From assembly GCA_964581535.1 (NCBI GenBank), contig CAZOOW010000006.1, positions 1 through 33,217 of the forward strand: DNA of 33,217 nt, written 5' to 3'. The position numbers and the translations under genes are program-made. This DNA is from CAZOOW01 sp964581535 (lineage in GTDB: Bacteria > Patescibacteriota > Saccharimonadia > Saccharimonadales > Saccharimonadaceae). A model generated the notes under the pieces. It saw only the letters and a list, made by a program, of their open reading frames with translations, was not told the origin of the DNA and ran no database searches. Each line of letters begins with the position of its first letter. Positions within the stretch are counted from its first letter, which is position 1. Positions 10,121 to 19,278 of this stretch are shown in pieces.

Positions 10121-12103
10121 TTAAATATCCAGGTCTTCATGACTTACGAATTTAGCGCGTGTCGTAATAAAGTTCTTTCGAGTCTCTACTTCATCGCCCA
10201 TCAGTTTTGAAAATATAGCGTCAGCCTTTTCGGCATCTTCAACTTTTACTTGGACCAACACGCGGTTTTCAGGATTCATAGTTGTTTCCCACAGCTGATC
10301 AGCATCCATTTCACCAAGACCCTTATAGCGCTGCAGCATGGTCACGCCAGCCTGGCGATTTCTATCGGCTGTCTCATCAACTTTTGTACCTGCTGCTTTA
10401 CGGTCTTCTATCAATTTATCGATGATTGCATCACGCTCCTCATCGCTATATGCGTAGAATTTTCTACTCGTACCCGCTCTGATGAGAAACAGTGGCGGTT
10501 TTGCTAGATATACATGCCCGCCATCGACTACTTCTTTCATGTAGCGGAAGAAAAACGTCATGAGCAATGTCGAGATATGGCTTCCATCGACATCGGCGTC
10601 CGTCATGATAATGATTCTGTCATATCGCAGCCCATTAATATCAAACTGTTCGTCGATACCGACGCCTAGCGCTTTAATCAAACTCACGATTTCATTATTA
10701 TTAAGCATTCTATCGAGTCGAGCCCGTTCTACGTTGAGGACTTTACCTCTGAGCGGAAGGATAGCCTGGGTCTTGCTGTCGCGACCACTTTTTGCCGAAC
10801 CGCCTGCCGAGTCACCCTCGACTATATATAGCTCGCTATTCTTGGGATCTTTACTTGAACAATCCGCAAGCTTTCCAGGTAGGCTCAGTCCGTCCAGCGC
10901 ACCCTTTCGTATGACGTTCTCGCGGGCTGCGCGGGCAGCTTTTCGAGCACGTGCCGCAAGAACAGCTTTTCCAATGATTTTTTTTGCAATACCCGGGTGT
11001 TCTTCGAGATAGTATGCAAAGTACTCGTTCATTACTTGCTCAACATAACGACGCATTTCCGGATTACCTAGCTTGTTTTTCGTCTGGCCCTCGAACTGAG
11101 GGTCTGGAAGTTTAACGAGGATAATCGCCGTCAACCCTTCACGGATGTCATCACCTGTGAGATTTTCTTCTTTCTCTTTTAGGAGGCTGTTTTTTCTCGC
11201 GTAGTCGTTAATGACTCGCGTCATAGCCGAACGGAACCCGACCAGATGCGTTCCGCCTTCTGGGTTATAAACATTGTTTGCGAACGCCTTTACCGTTTCG
11301 TTAAACCCATCATTGTATTGAACAGCAACCTCGACCATACAGTCGGAAACAGGTCGCTCAACATAAAAAATATCGTCGTCTACGACTTCTTTGCCTATAT
11401 TCAAATGTTTCACATAACTTTGAATACCGCCTTCAAAATAAAATGCATAACGCTCACCAGTCCGTTCATCAAGTAGCTTAGCGATGACGCCTTTCGTTAA
11501 GTACGCCTGATGGCGAAGGTAGTCGAGAACCCACTTGTAATCAAACTCAACCGTTTCTTTAAAAATAGTTGGATCAGGGTGGAAGGTGATGCTCGTTCCC
11601 TGTGGCCTGTCTGTCTTTCCAACTTTCTGAAGTGGCCCATCTGGCACGCCACGTTGGAATGATAGCCTATACAGTTCTCCGTTTTTTACCACCTCTGCGA
11701 TAAATATGTCCGAAAGCGCATTTACTACGCTAGAACCGACACCGTGAAGACCACTGGATACCTTATAGCCGCCCCCGCCAAACTTACCACCGGCGTGTAG
11801 AACTGTCAGAACTGTTTCAAGTGTGGACACGCCCGTTTTCGGATGCTTGTCTATCGGAATACCACGACCATCGTCCGTTACAGTTATTCCACCGTTATCG
11901 CGAATAATAATATCGACAGTCGTTGCATGTCCGGCAATAGCCTCGTCTATACAGTTATCGGCAATTTCTTTTATTAGGTGATGCACGCCATCATAGCCAG
12001 TGCTGCCGATATACATCCCTGGTCGTTTTCGTACTGGCTCAAGTCCTTCGAGCACTTGAATCTGAGACGCGTCATACGACGCGGAGTCTTTTTGTTTAGC
12101 CAT
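10121..12103 (-). CDS. gyrB: DNA gyrase subunit B
   Basis: A 660-aa GyrB, the ATPase subunit of DNA gyrase. The GHKL ATP-binding site shows EIADNCIDEA, DGRGIPID and GGGGYKVSSGLHGVG. The Toprim domain has the EGDSAGGSAK glutamate and the DADVDGSHI metal-binding aspartates, and the C-terminus has the QRYKGLGEMD motif. It has the short form typical of Gram-positive and CPR GyrB, without the enterobacterial insertion. Two ATGs in tandem are possible; the second (12103) has better spacing from GAGGG. It is the first gene of gyrB-gyrA-PAP2. Confidence 0.96.
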   Translation of the reverse strand: MAKQKDSASYDASQIQVLEGLEPVRKRPGMYIGSTGYDGVHHLIKEIADNCIDEAIAGHATTVDIIIRDNGGITVTDDGRGIPIDKHPKTGVSTLETVLTVLHAGGKFGGGGYKVSSGLHGVGSSVVNALSDIFIAEVVKNGELYRLSFQRGVPDGPLQKVGKTDRPQGTSITFHPDPTIFKETVEFDYKWVLDYLRHQAYLTKGVIAKLLDERTGERYAFYFEGGIQSYVKHLNIGKEVVDDDIFYVERPVSDCMVEVAVQYNDGFNETVKAFANNVYNPEGGTHLVGFRSAMTRVINDYARKNSLLKEKEENLTGDDIREGLTAIILVKLPDPQFEGQTKNKLGNPEMRRYVEQVMNEYFAYYLEEHPGIAKKIIGKAVLAARARKAARAARENVIRKGALDGLSLPGKLADCSSKDPKNSELYIVEGDSAGGSAKSGRDSKTQAILPLRGKVLNVERARLDRMLNNNEIVSLIKALGVGIDEQFDINGLRYDRIIIMTDADVDGSHISTLLMTFFFRYMKEVVDGGHVYLAKPPLFLIRAGTSRKFYAYSDEERDAIIDKLIEDRKAAGTKVDETADRNRQAGVTMLQRYKGLGEMDADQLWETTMNPENRVLVQVKVEDAEKADAIFSKLMGDEVETRKNFITTRAKFVSHEDLDI

Positions 12104-12134
12104 CATCCCTCACTTAGCTATTTACAATATATCT

Positions 12135-12164
12135 ATTATAGCCTGTAAATTGTACTCAGACAAC
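12135..12164 (-). promoter_or_regulatory. Promoter of gyrB-gyrA
   Basis: On the minus strand TTGTCT (12164-12159), 18-nt spacer and perfect TATAAT (12140-12135), about 30 nt before the gyrB start. Confidence 0.6.
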
Positions 12165-12206
12165 TGCTGGTATAAATAAAATAATTACTATTGTATTGAA
12201 CATATT

Positions 12207-12231
12207 TGTTATGCTAATCTCTAGATAGGAG
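12207..12231 (+). promoter_or_regulatory. Extended -10 promoter and distant SD of the LPXTG protein gene
   Basis: TGTTATGCT (12207-12215) matches an extended -10 element without a clear -35 box. AGGAG follows at 12227-12231, but 22 nt separate it from the ATG at 12254, which is unusually far. No alternative start codon lies in frame between them. Confidence 0.4.
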
Positions 12232-12253
12232 TAAAAATTATAAAACAAAAATA

Positions 12254-14389
12254 ATGTTTCGAGAGATAGTTTCGAACCTAGCTTTTTCACCGACACTCGT
12301 CGGTCAGCTTGGTTTTTACGCCAAACGGCTCAAAAGAGAAGAAGTCACGAGACGTGCAGGCTTAATATTCACCGCGCTCGCGCTCGTCGTACAGTCACTT
12401 ACGGTATTCACGCCGCCCCAAGCCGCAAATGCGGCAAGTGCGGCAGATTTTATTTCAGGAGGCGTAGCCAATAAGCAGGAGTTCCTCCAGCACTACGATA
12501 ACAATACGAACCGTATCAGAGGCCTGTTTACTTCTCTGGGGATCACTCGAGCAAATGTCGTGAATATGACTGAAGGTAAGATCCATGATGTTCGCGGCAA
12601 ATTCAACTGGTCACGCGTCAGTCTTTATAGTGCCGCCCAAGGCGAGAAGTCGTATACGTTCAATAACGGTGCCGGAGACGTCACATTTTACAACCGCCCG
12701 CTAGCTCTGACCCAGGAAGGTACTTTGCCTTACCCGGTTCTCGTTGGTCATTCAGACACTCTTGGCTGGTTCGCGATCAAGAAAGACTGCGGAAACCTTA
12801 TCACGACAACACAACCTAATAATCCTAAACCATCGGTTGTTTGTGTACGTCTGAACGTCGTAAAGATCGAGGATTATCGCTATCGAGCAACTGCTCGAGC
12901 AACAAAAGATAATGCGACGATAAACGGCTTCCGCTTCGTCATCGAAGGAAAAGAAGATCGTCGAGTCGACACTCACGCAACAGAAGCATCAACAGAATTC
13001 CGTCAAAAAGAACCGGGTACCTATACGGTTCGCGCATACGTTCTATCTCCAGAAACCGGACCAGTTACCTCGGCTGATTGTCGTGATACGTTCACTATAC
13101 GAGAGACGTCAGTTCCTTCTGCAGAGTGTATCTCAGTTACTCCCAACATCGTTGAACGAACGAAAGTATCATTTACGGGCACTGGCAGTGTAAAAAATGG
13201 GGCGAGCATCACTAAATACGTCTTTAAGGTAAAAAACAAATCCGGTGATGTGATAAAAACTTTCACAAAAGAGACAGGAGCTTTAGCCTACACAACCGAG
13301 CAGATGTCCCTTACCCCCGGTGAATATAAAATAAGCCTGCTGCTAAAAACCAGTGTCGGTGACCAGCAAGGCGGTAACTGTAACGCTGACTTCACAATTT
13401 CTCCTGAACCAATCGAACCATTCGTCGAATGCTCTCTGCTAAGTTACGAGTTAGTCAACCGCACTATAGTTTCACTTACGGGTGAAGCGGTTGCAGGAAA
13501 TGGAGGGGCCGTAAAAAGCTACCAATTCGTGGTTAAGAATAAAAACGGGTCAGTCGTACATACCGCTACGAAGCCCGGCCCAGCGTTGAAAGTTACTGCG
13601 AATAGTTTCACGTTGAGTAAGCCTGGTGAATATACCGCTATTTTGACTCTTGACACTACTGTTGGAGACCGTACGGGAGCCAACTGCCAAACTAAGTTCA
13701 CTATCGCCGAGCCGAATGTTTGTCAATACAATCCTTCTCTCCCAGAAAACAGTCCGGAATGCCAACCATGCCCGTCTAACCCTAATCTCTGGATAAAAGA
13801 CGAGGATTGTACTACGCCGCTTGTAACGACAAAAACGGCTACCAACATGACGCATGGTAACGTAAATGCTACAACTGTGACCGCTAAAGCAGGAGATCGA
13901 ATTAGTTATACACTGACAGTTGAAAACAGGGATAGCGTTGCACAAAAGACTACAGTTACCGAGAATCTCGCCGATGTCCTCGAATACGCAAAATTGACTC
14001 AGCTCGGTGGCGGCACCTTCGACGATGCAACTAAAGTACTATCTTGGGGCGAGGAGACGATTGAACCGGGCAAGAAAGTCACTCACACTCTCGTTATACA
14101 AATGCTTGATACAATCCCAAGCACCAACACCGGAGCGAGCAATGGTGCCTCATACGACTGTGTGATGACCAATACGTTCGGAAATTCCCTCGGGATTGGC
14201 GTTGACTGCCCGATCGAGAAAAAGATTATTGAACAGACCGTCACAACTCTTCCTAGCACCGGACCAACAGAAAACATGATGTTTGCTGGAATCGTCGGAT
14301 CTATCGTAACGTTCTTCTACGCACGTTCCCGACAATTGGGCCGTGAGGTAAGATTGATACGTAAAGACTTCAACATGGGGACAATCTAA
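12254..14389 (+). CDS. Sortase-anchored (LPSTG) surface protein with Ig-like repeats and DUF11 domain
   Basis: A 711-aa exported protein. A 35-residue basic N-region precedes a hydrophobic segment (about 37-53) and an AANAAS stretch that could be a signal cleavage site. An N-terminal domain (about 60-190) is followed by three homologous Ig/PKD-like repeats (about 195-285, 290-380 and 385-485). Each begins near a cysteine and ends with a C..(T/D)FTI strand, suggesting one disulfide per repeat. A DUF11-type domain (about 525-640, beginning AGDRISYTLTVENRD) follows. The C-terminus has LPSTG at 666-670, a hydrophobic segment and a basic tail, the arrangement of a sortase cell-wall sorting signal. 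The N-terminal region resembles, from memory, a protein family widespread in Saccharibacteria. A role in attachment to the host bacterium is inference. Confidence 0.85.
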   Translation: MFREIVSNLAFSPTLVGQLGFYAKRLKREEVTRRAGLIFTALALVVQSLTVFTPPQAANAASAADFISGGVANKQEFLQHYDNNTNRIRGLFTSLGITRANVVNMTEGKIHDVRGKFNWSRVSLYSAAQGEKSYTFNNGAGDVTFYNRPLALTQEGTLPYPVLVGHSDTLGWFAIKKDCGNLITTTQPNNPKPSVVCVRLNVVKIEDYRYRATARATKDNATINGFRFVIEGKEDRRVDTHATEASTEFRQKEPGTYTVRAYVLSPETGPVTSADCRDTFTIRETSVPSAECISVTPNIVERTKVSFTGTGSVKNGASITKYVFKVKNKSGDVIKTFTKETGALAYTTEQMSLTPGEYKISLLLKTSVGDQQGGNCNADFTISPEPIEPFVECSLLSYELVNRTIVSLTGEAVAGNGGAVKSYQFVVKNKNGSVVHTATKPGPALKVTANSFTLSKPGEYTAILTLDTTVGDRTGANCQTKFTIAEPNVCQYNPSLPENSPECQPCPSNPNLWIKDEDCTTPLVTTKTATNMTHGNVNATTVTAKAGDRISYTLTVENRDSVAQKTTVTENLADVLEYAKLTQLGGGTFDDATKVLSWGEETIEPGKKVTHTLVIQMLDTIPSTNTGASNGASYDCVMTNTFGNSLGIGVDCPIEKKIIEQTVTTLPSTGPTENMMFAGIVGSIVTFFYARSRQLGREVRLIRKDFNMGTI

Positions 14390-14398
14390 GGAGTGGGT

Positions 14399-14965
14399 AT
14401 GAGTAGTCCAGAAGTACTAAAACCAAGTGGGGAGCACGGAGTCGAGGCTCAGAACGCTGCAGGAGAGCGGCTCAAGGAACTTCAAGAAAATCTTGAAAAA
14501 AAGAGCGAGCAGAAAGAGAACCGTGGCGAACGCGCCGCCGAAGCTCGCAAGGCAACCGAAGCAGTCTTCGCTAAGGAAGCCGGAAAGGAACGGAGCCAAG
14601 GCGGCGAGCCTTCTGCACCTTCCCTGGCCCACGCTTCAAAAAAACAGCGCCAAGCTAGTTATCAGCGAACCATGCGACAAATCCAATCAGAAATGAGCGG
14701 AGCTGAACGTACATTTAGCAAAATCATTCACAACCGAGCAATCGAAAAAACAAGTGATGTAATCGGAAGTACTGTCGCTCGTCCCAATGCAATTTTATCC
14801 GGAAGTGTCTGTGCAACATTTCTGACATTAGCTGTTTTCCTTGTTGCAAGATATTATGGATATCCGCTATCAGGATTTGAATCCATCGGCGCGTTCATCG
14901 CAGGATGGGTTATCGGAGTTCTTTATGACTACTTCCGAATCCTATTTACCGGTAAGGTATCATAG
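14399..14965 (+). CDS. Charged coiled-coil membrane protein, partner of the LPSTG protein
   Basis: A 188-aa protein with a very polar, Glu/Lys/Arg/Ala-rich N-terminal part (about 1-85, likely coiled coil) and two C-terminal transmembrane helices (about 131-150 and 158-178). I do not recognise the family. An in-frame GTG at 14393 exists, but AAGGAG (14388-14393), which overlaps the preceding stop codon, is 5 nt from the ATG at 14399, so that start is used. The tight coupling suggests the two proteins act together. Confidence 0.8.
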   Translation: MSSPEVLKPSGEHGVEAQNAAGERLKELQENLEKKSEQKENRGERAAEARKATEAVFAKEAGKERSQGGEPSAPSLAHASKKQRQASYQRTMRQIQSEMSGAERTFSKIIHNRAIEKTSDVIGSTVARPNAILSGSVCATFLTLAVFLVARYYGYPLSGFESIGAFIAGWVIGVLYDYFRILFTGKVS

Positions 14966-14984
14966 CAAAAAAACAATGCCTTAC

Positions 14985-15024
14985 AATAAATAAAACCGCT
15001 CTCAAGGGAGCGGTTTTATTTATT
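14985..15024. terminator. Bidirectional terminator between convergent genes
   Basis: A perfect 17-bp inverted repeat (14985-15001 with 15008-15024) with GC core CCGCTC/GAGCGG and A/T flanks that give U-rich tails on both strands. It ends the LPSTG operon on the plus strand and the T4SS-like ATPase operon on the minus strand; the stop codon of the latter lies inside it. Confidence 0.9.
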
Positions 15025-18004
15025 GTTCAGCTTCTGCTCCGCTGTCAGGCGCTAGTTGCGTCTCGTTACCAAGGCTTGGTTTGATGTCGGTCGGTACCCC
15101 GTCTTCTGTTTTGTAATGTAAGTTACCTTTTAAATCAATGAATATTTCATTCTGCAAAGCTTCATCGGCGTTCCTCACCGAGAGTTCGGTTGGCGGCAAC
15201 TCAGGCATCTGTATTTCTTTGGCTGGCTGTTTAGGCGGTCGGTCGGCCTGCTTTGCCTTGATAGCATCACGGAGCTCGCGCTCGATAGTCTCTTTGTCCT
15301 TATGATGTTTTGCTGTTGCCGCATCTGGGTTAACTTGCTCGGTGACAACAGCTGGTCGTGCAACAACTGCGGGCGCAGGAGGAGTGGCCGGGGTCGCTGC
15401 TAGCGGCTTCTTTTCAGATTGCATCTTCTTCCGTTTTGCAAGCCACTCATCGAGGAAAGAGGAACCTGACGCATCTTGCGAACCTCCACTACTCTTCATT
15501 TGTTCCATCTTCTGCTCAAAGGCTTTCTTTTTTTGCTCTCTGGCCACGTCTCCGGCTCTCAGACGCGTAAATATCTGCCGTTCGACTTCCTGACGGGATT
15601 GACCATATTTCGCTGCAGAGAGCTTCTTCAGTGCGTCAGCGAGATGGGGGTTTGGCTTACCGAGAATGGGAGGAAAAATCATACTGAACGGTGCTGAAGG
15701 CACGCCTTCAATCTGCATAACGGCTACGCCTTCGTAGTTTGGTAGTTTTGTCAGGTCTTCAGCATCAAACACCGGCATAAATTTCTTTGCCATCAGCTCG
15801 GCATCAGTCGTGCCTATACGACCGGAAATAATTGTCCCAACGTTCCCGATAATAGCTTCACGTATTTTATCCGTCAGCTGCGAAACAAACTGGTTCGCCA
15901 GAATGAGATTAAGACGGTATTTTCGAGCCTCGGAGAGAATCGACTCAAAACTGTCGGTGGCAAAGTTTTGGAACTCATCAACATAGAGAGCAAAATCTTC
16001 GCGCTGATCCTCGGGGACATCCGCCCGACCCATAGCAGCAGCCTGAAACTTCATAACAAAAATCATCCCAAGAAGCTGACTGTTCAGCTCCCCGGTTTTC
16101 CCTTTGCTCAAATTTACGAGTAGGATTTTTTTGTTATCCATAATTTCACGAAGATTAAATCCTGACTTCGTCTGACCAATGATGTTACGCATCATTTCGT
16201 TTGATAGAAAAGCGCCAAATTTACTAACAAACCAGCCGAGCACTTCTGATTTATGGTAATCACTCGTCTGCGCCATTTCCTTGTTCCAAAAATCAAGAAC
16301 AGTCTGGTCAGTCACATACTTCAGCTTTTCCTTTGCAAAAGCATCGTCATTAAATACCTGTGGAATATCAATAAAACTCGAACCGTTTGGATCGCTCATA
16401 ATAGTCAGTGCAGCATTTCTAAACCAGTGTTCGTAACGAGGACCGATGATACCGGTATGTCCGGGGTCGTACAGCCTGTAGAGCATCGCTATTGCTTCCT
16501 GCACTAAGAAATCTCGTTGGTCTGGTGTTTCAAACTCGAATAGGTTAAGACCAAGCGGGTTCTGCATATCCCCTGGGTTGAAATATATAACATCCTCTAC
16601 GCGCTCCTTCGGTACCATTCCTAGCAGCGCTTCTGCCGAGTCTCCGTGCGGGTCAATAAACGCAAATCCCTTTCCATCAAGCATATCTTGCAACGCGAGA
16701 TTCTCGAGAAGCTTTGATTTACCAGTTCCCGTCTGTCCAATGATATATGTATGGCGACGGCGATCGTTTGTACTGAGACGTATTTCTTTTTTTATACCGC
16801 GATAAACGTTGTATCCCATAAGAAAACCTTCGCTCAGTAGCTGATGTGGACCATCAACCTGTTTTGATTTCTGTCGTTGTAATTGTGACGTCGGGATATT
16901 GCGCTGATCTGGCAGGTGGAATATTGTTGCAAGTTCTACACTATTTAAGATGTTGTGTCGCACTTCCTGAGGAAAAAACCGAAAAATAAACGACGTAACG
17001 AACCCTTCCATATTTTTTGCAAGGTTAAATTTAAAGCCATTTTTGTTTGGGTTATCGAACAGTGCAAATGCTGCAACAACATTTTTCAGTAATACCTGCG
17101 ATCTAGCAGCGGTATTCGATGAGGCTATCACTCGTATAAGCACCTCATAGCCGGGATGTTTAGTCTTCTCCTCAATAGCTTCAATATCCTGCTGCTCGAG
17201 AGTAGTCAACTGTCGGTCAATTCCGCTTTCCGGTTTTTCTTCGGCTGCGGTAGGCGACTTCCACAGCGCTTCAAGCAAATCGCGAGCAATACGCGTGCTG
17301 CCTGCGGTTTTCTTGCCGGTAACCCGATCTTTTTTAATATCTGAAACTGCTTTTTTTGATGCACGATACCAGCCCTCTGGAGCGGGACGCAAGAGGATTT
17401 GTATCCCGATACCATCTTCCCTACTAGCCACTGCCATCGCATTCAAAATTGCCCGCATTGCATCCCGCTTGGAGTCGTGATAAGTCGCTATGGGATAGAC
17501 GTATGAGTTTTTTAACGTCAGCTCACCGCCAATCGTCGCGCTGATCTTACCAACTTTACTAAAGATATTATGCTCCTCTACCTCTTCTAGCCTCGCGCTG
17601 GGATAGGCAGCCGCGACCGCCTGTTGCACCACATCAACCAGCGCGACCGGTATCACTGCATAGTAGTGAATCAGTCCTTTAGAAGCCACGATCTCAAACG
17701 ATAAGTGCCTTTGCCCATATACTTTGCTTTTAAACCCTTTAGTGGCCGTGCTGGAAATAATGTTGTACATAACCTGAGCTTGGGAAATAATCTCCTCCGC
17801 TAGATCACGCTCGTCCCTCCCATTACCTTCACCGCCGACATCGTCACTTGCCGGCGGGATATGAATCAAAAGCGGGACCATCTTTAGACCACGCTCGTAG
17901 TTCTTCGCTTCGCGCAGCACTCTTTGATATTGCCAATAGAAGAATCCCACGAATATGCCCGCAACAACCAGTACCGCTAAGACAACCAGGATAATATTAA
18001 TCAC
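15020..18004 (-). CDS. VirB4/TraD-like type IV secretion system ATPase
   Basis: A 994-aa protein with one N-terminal transmembrane helix (about 3-24), an N-terminal domain (about 40-390) of the kind found on CPR T4SS-like ATPases, and a RecA-like motor of the HerA/VirD4/TraG group. Walker A is GQTGTGKS (423-430), followed by FIDPHGD. Walker B is FALYVDEFQNF (671-681). The TraG/TraM-recognition region follows, then a long low-complexity Pro/Ala/Lys C-terminal tail (about 830-994). Such ATPases power DNA or protein transfer in conjugation-like machines and are widespread in Saccharibacteria genomes. Whether it transports DNA, proteins or serves uptake is not known from sequence. It follows the 146-aa gene by 6 nt. 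Confidence 0.9.
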   Translation of the reverse strand: MINIILVVLAVLVVAGIFVGFFYWQYQRVLREAKNYERGLKMVPLLIHIPPASDDVGGEGNGRDERDLAEEIISQAQVMYNIISSTATKGFKSKVYGQRHLSFEIVASKGLIHYYAVIPVALVDVVQQAVAAAYPSARLEEVEEHNIFSKVGKISATIGGELTLKNSYVYPIATYHDSKRDAMRAILNAMAVASREDGIGIQILLRPAPEGWYRASKKAVSDIKKDRVTGKKTAGSTRIARDLLEALWKSPTAAEEKPESGIDRQLTTLEQQDIEAIEEKTKHPGYEVLIRVIASSNTAARSQVLLKNVVAAFALFDNPNKNGFKFNLAKNMEGFVTSFIFRFFPQEVRHNILNSVELATIFHLPDQRNIPTSQLQRQKSKQVDGPHQLLSEGFLMGYNVYRGIKKEIRLSTNDRRRHTYIIGQTGTGKSKLLENLALQDMLDGKGFAFIDPHGDSAEALLGMVPKERVEDVIYFNPGDMQNPLGLNLFEFETPDQRDFLVQEAIAMLYRLYDPGHTGIIGPRYEHWFRNAALTIMSDPNGSSFIDIPQVFNDDAFAKEKLKYVTDQTVLDFWNKEMAQTSDYHKSEVLGWFVSKFGAFLSNEMMRNIIGQTKSGFNLREIMDNKKILLVNLSKGKTGELNSQLLGMIFVMKFQAAAMGRADVPEDQREDFALYVDEFQNFATDSFESILSEARKYRLNLILANQFVSQLTDKIREAIIGNVGTIISGRIGTTDAELMAKKFMPVFDAEDLTKLPNYEGVAVMQIEGVPSAPFSMIFPPILGKPNPHLADALKKLSAAKYGQSRQEVERQIFTRLRAGDVAREQKKKAFEQKMEQMKSSGGSQDASGSSFLDEWLAKRKKMQSEKKPLAATPATPPAPAVVARPAVVTEQVNPDAATAKHHKDKETIERELRDAIKAKQADRPPKQPAKEIQMPELPPTELSVRNADEALQNEIFIDLKGNLHYKTEDGVPTDIKPSLGNETQLAPDSGAEAEQ

Positions 18005-18010
18005 GCTACA

Positions 18011-18451
18011 CTACCCGTCAGAAGGAAGGTTAACAGTTTTCCCATAGCGTTTTTTCAAATAGTCCGCCTGCAGCTTACTAACTTCCTGCTCTTGCATATA
18101 TGGGTCATGCTTCGTTTCTGCGATGACTTTTTTTGCTTTTTCCACCCATTCTTTTTCTATGAGATCCACGTCCTCTGCCATCGAAGGATTTGTGTCATCG
18201 GTTGGTGGTTCGCTAGCCTTTACAGATGGTGGGGCAATTGTCGGCAGCTGCGGCAGCGAAGGAGCAGCCGGCTGAGTTGCAGCAGGATCACCCTTTGGTC
18301 CATCATGATGAGTCTCTCGCGTTTCCTGTCGTTCTGGTTGCTCATGCGGTGCGACTTCTTGTGTCTTTGCATCAGAAAAATTCTCACCCCCCGAGAAGTG
18401 AGCCGGACCGCCTTCGGGCATTCGAACTGGCGACGGTAACTGAGGCTCCAT
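18011..18451 (-). CDS. Proline-rich soluble protein cotranscribed with the T4SS-like ATPase
   Basis: A 146-aa protein. The first 90 residues are low-complexity (Pro, Glu, Gln, Ala) and probably disordered. The C-terminal 50 residues form a conserved-looking helical segment (IEKEWVEKAKKVI, then QEQEVSKLQADYLKKRYG). Function unknown. Its position 6 nt upstream of the ATPase gene suggests an adaptor or regulator of that complex. A TGCTATACT extended -10 ends 9 nt before the ATG, so the mRNA is probably leaderless. Confidence 0.8.
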   Translation of the reverse strand: MEPQLPSPVRMPEGGPAHFSGGENFSDAKTQEVAPHEQPERQETRETHHDGPKGDPAATQPAAPSLPQLPTIAPPSVKASEPPTDDTNPSMAEDVDLIEKEWVEKAKKVIAETKHDPYMQEQEVSKLQADYLKKRYGKTVNLPSDG

Positions 18452-18460
18452 ATGCGGTCA

Positions 18461-18469
18461 AGTATAGCA
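18461..18469 (-). promoter_or_regulatory. Extended -10 promoter of the T4SS-like operon
   Basis: TGCTATACT on the minus strand, with the -10 box at 18466-18461. The ATG begins at 18451, so the 5' UTR would be only a few nucleotides. Confidence 0.55.
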
Positions 18470-18505
18470 TAGAGACCTCTTCGATTGCGAACGAATACTC
18501 GTGAC

Positions 18506-18907
18506 TTAATATTGTTTTTTTAGGACATAGAAACATGCAAGCGTGATAAATACCGTCACAAGAATCACATCAGTTGCATCTAACTGCCGAACGGACTGTA
18601 GTGCAAGCAGCATAACAGGGCCGAACGCAACGATACTTGCGATATAGTAGGCCTTTCGAGCATTTATTCCCGCACGAGAATAGCCGGCCGATGATTTCTT
18701 TCCTTGATAACGCCGTAGTTGTCCATATCCAAGATGAAGAATAGTAAAGAGCGTACTAGCAGTCATGCCATATACCACTAAAAACACGAGCATAATGCCC
18801 CATGGACCAGACTCAACTGGGTGCAGTGTATGAAACAGCACCATCAATAACGCAAAAAGCCACAAGGGCATTAGATAAATAAATACTTTCATGATAACTG
18901 TATGCAT
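18506..18907 (-). CDS. Four-TM membrane protein, unknown function
   Basis: A 133-aa protein with four predicted membrane helices (about residues 8-27, 35-58, 85-105 and 110-128) and a basic loop in the middle (RRYQGKKSSAGYSRAGINARKA, cut here by residues 66-87). I do not recognise the family. The frame also opens at a GTG (18934), but a TACGAT -10-like box falls inside that extension, so the ATG at 18907 is preferred. It lies upstream of, and on the same strand as, the T4SS-like operon, which has its own promoter. Confidence 0.68.
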   Translation of the reverse strand: MHTVIMKVFIYLMPLWLFALLMVLFHTLHPVESGPWGIMLVFLVVYGMTASTLFTILHLGYGQLRRYQGKKSSAGYSRAGINARKAYYIASIVAFGPVMLLALQSVRQLDATDVILVTVFITLACFYVLKKQY

Positions 18908-19009
18908 AAGCCTATCGTACCTTACCTGCCCCACAAAAGAAAAAAAGCCTGAGCGACAAATCGTTAACGTCCAGATGAGCTAACAACCGCCGCTGTAATA
19001 AAACTATTA

Positions 19010-19115
19010 GGGCGCGTGCTCACGTGCGGACCGATCTATCGCTCGAGGCGACTGACCGCTCTTCTACTTCCCGTATGGGAGGTTTCGGAGCTCATCGTTA
19101 CCGCGGAGCTTTTTG
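19010..19115 (+). ncRNA. Candidate structured RNA ending in a terminator-like hairpin
   Basis: A GC-rich segment set in AT-rich flanks. It can form successive hairpins: CGCGTG/CACGTGCG (about 19012-19027), CTTCCC-GTAT-GGGAGG (about 19069-19084), and AGCTC/GAGCT (19089-19110) followed by TTTTT. There is no recognisable ORF and no named RNA family. The promoter is unclear; a TATTAG box near 19005 is weak. Confidence 0.3.
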
Positions 19116-19163
19116 CTTGAAGACGGAAACGTATCCAAACAACCAATGTGCGCTCGACGCGTA

Positions 19164-19213
19164 TTTGGTAGTATGGTGGCGACCGGTAAACCGAACGCCA
19201 GTTTACTACCAAA
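19164..19213. repeat. 50-nt near-perfect hairpin
   Basis: Perfect 10-bp arms TTTGGTAGTA (19164-19173) and TACTACCAAA (19204-19213) enclose a second stem TGGCG/CGCCA (19177-19181 and 19196-19200) and a small CGG-TAAA-CCG stem-loop. No T-tract follows, so it is not a simple terminator. Confidence 0.7.
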
Positions 19214-19278
19214 TCGATGAAGTGTCATAGACCTATCAACAACTAAATATAGTTGGATTGGTCGGTATGAAAGGTGCA

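Noticed and set aside
19024..19230. 68-aa plus-strand ORF
   Set aside because: It spans strong hairpins of the structured island, has no SD and no recognisable protein pattern.
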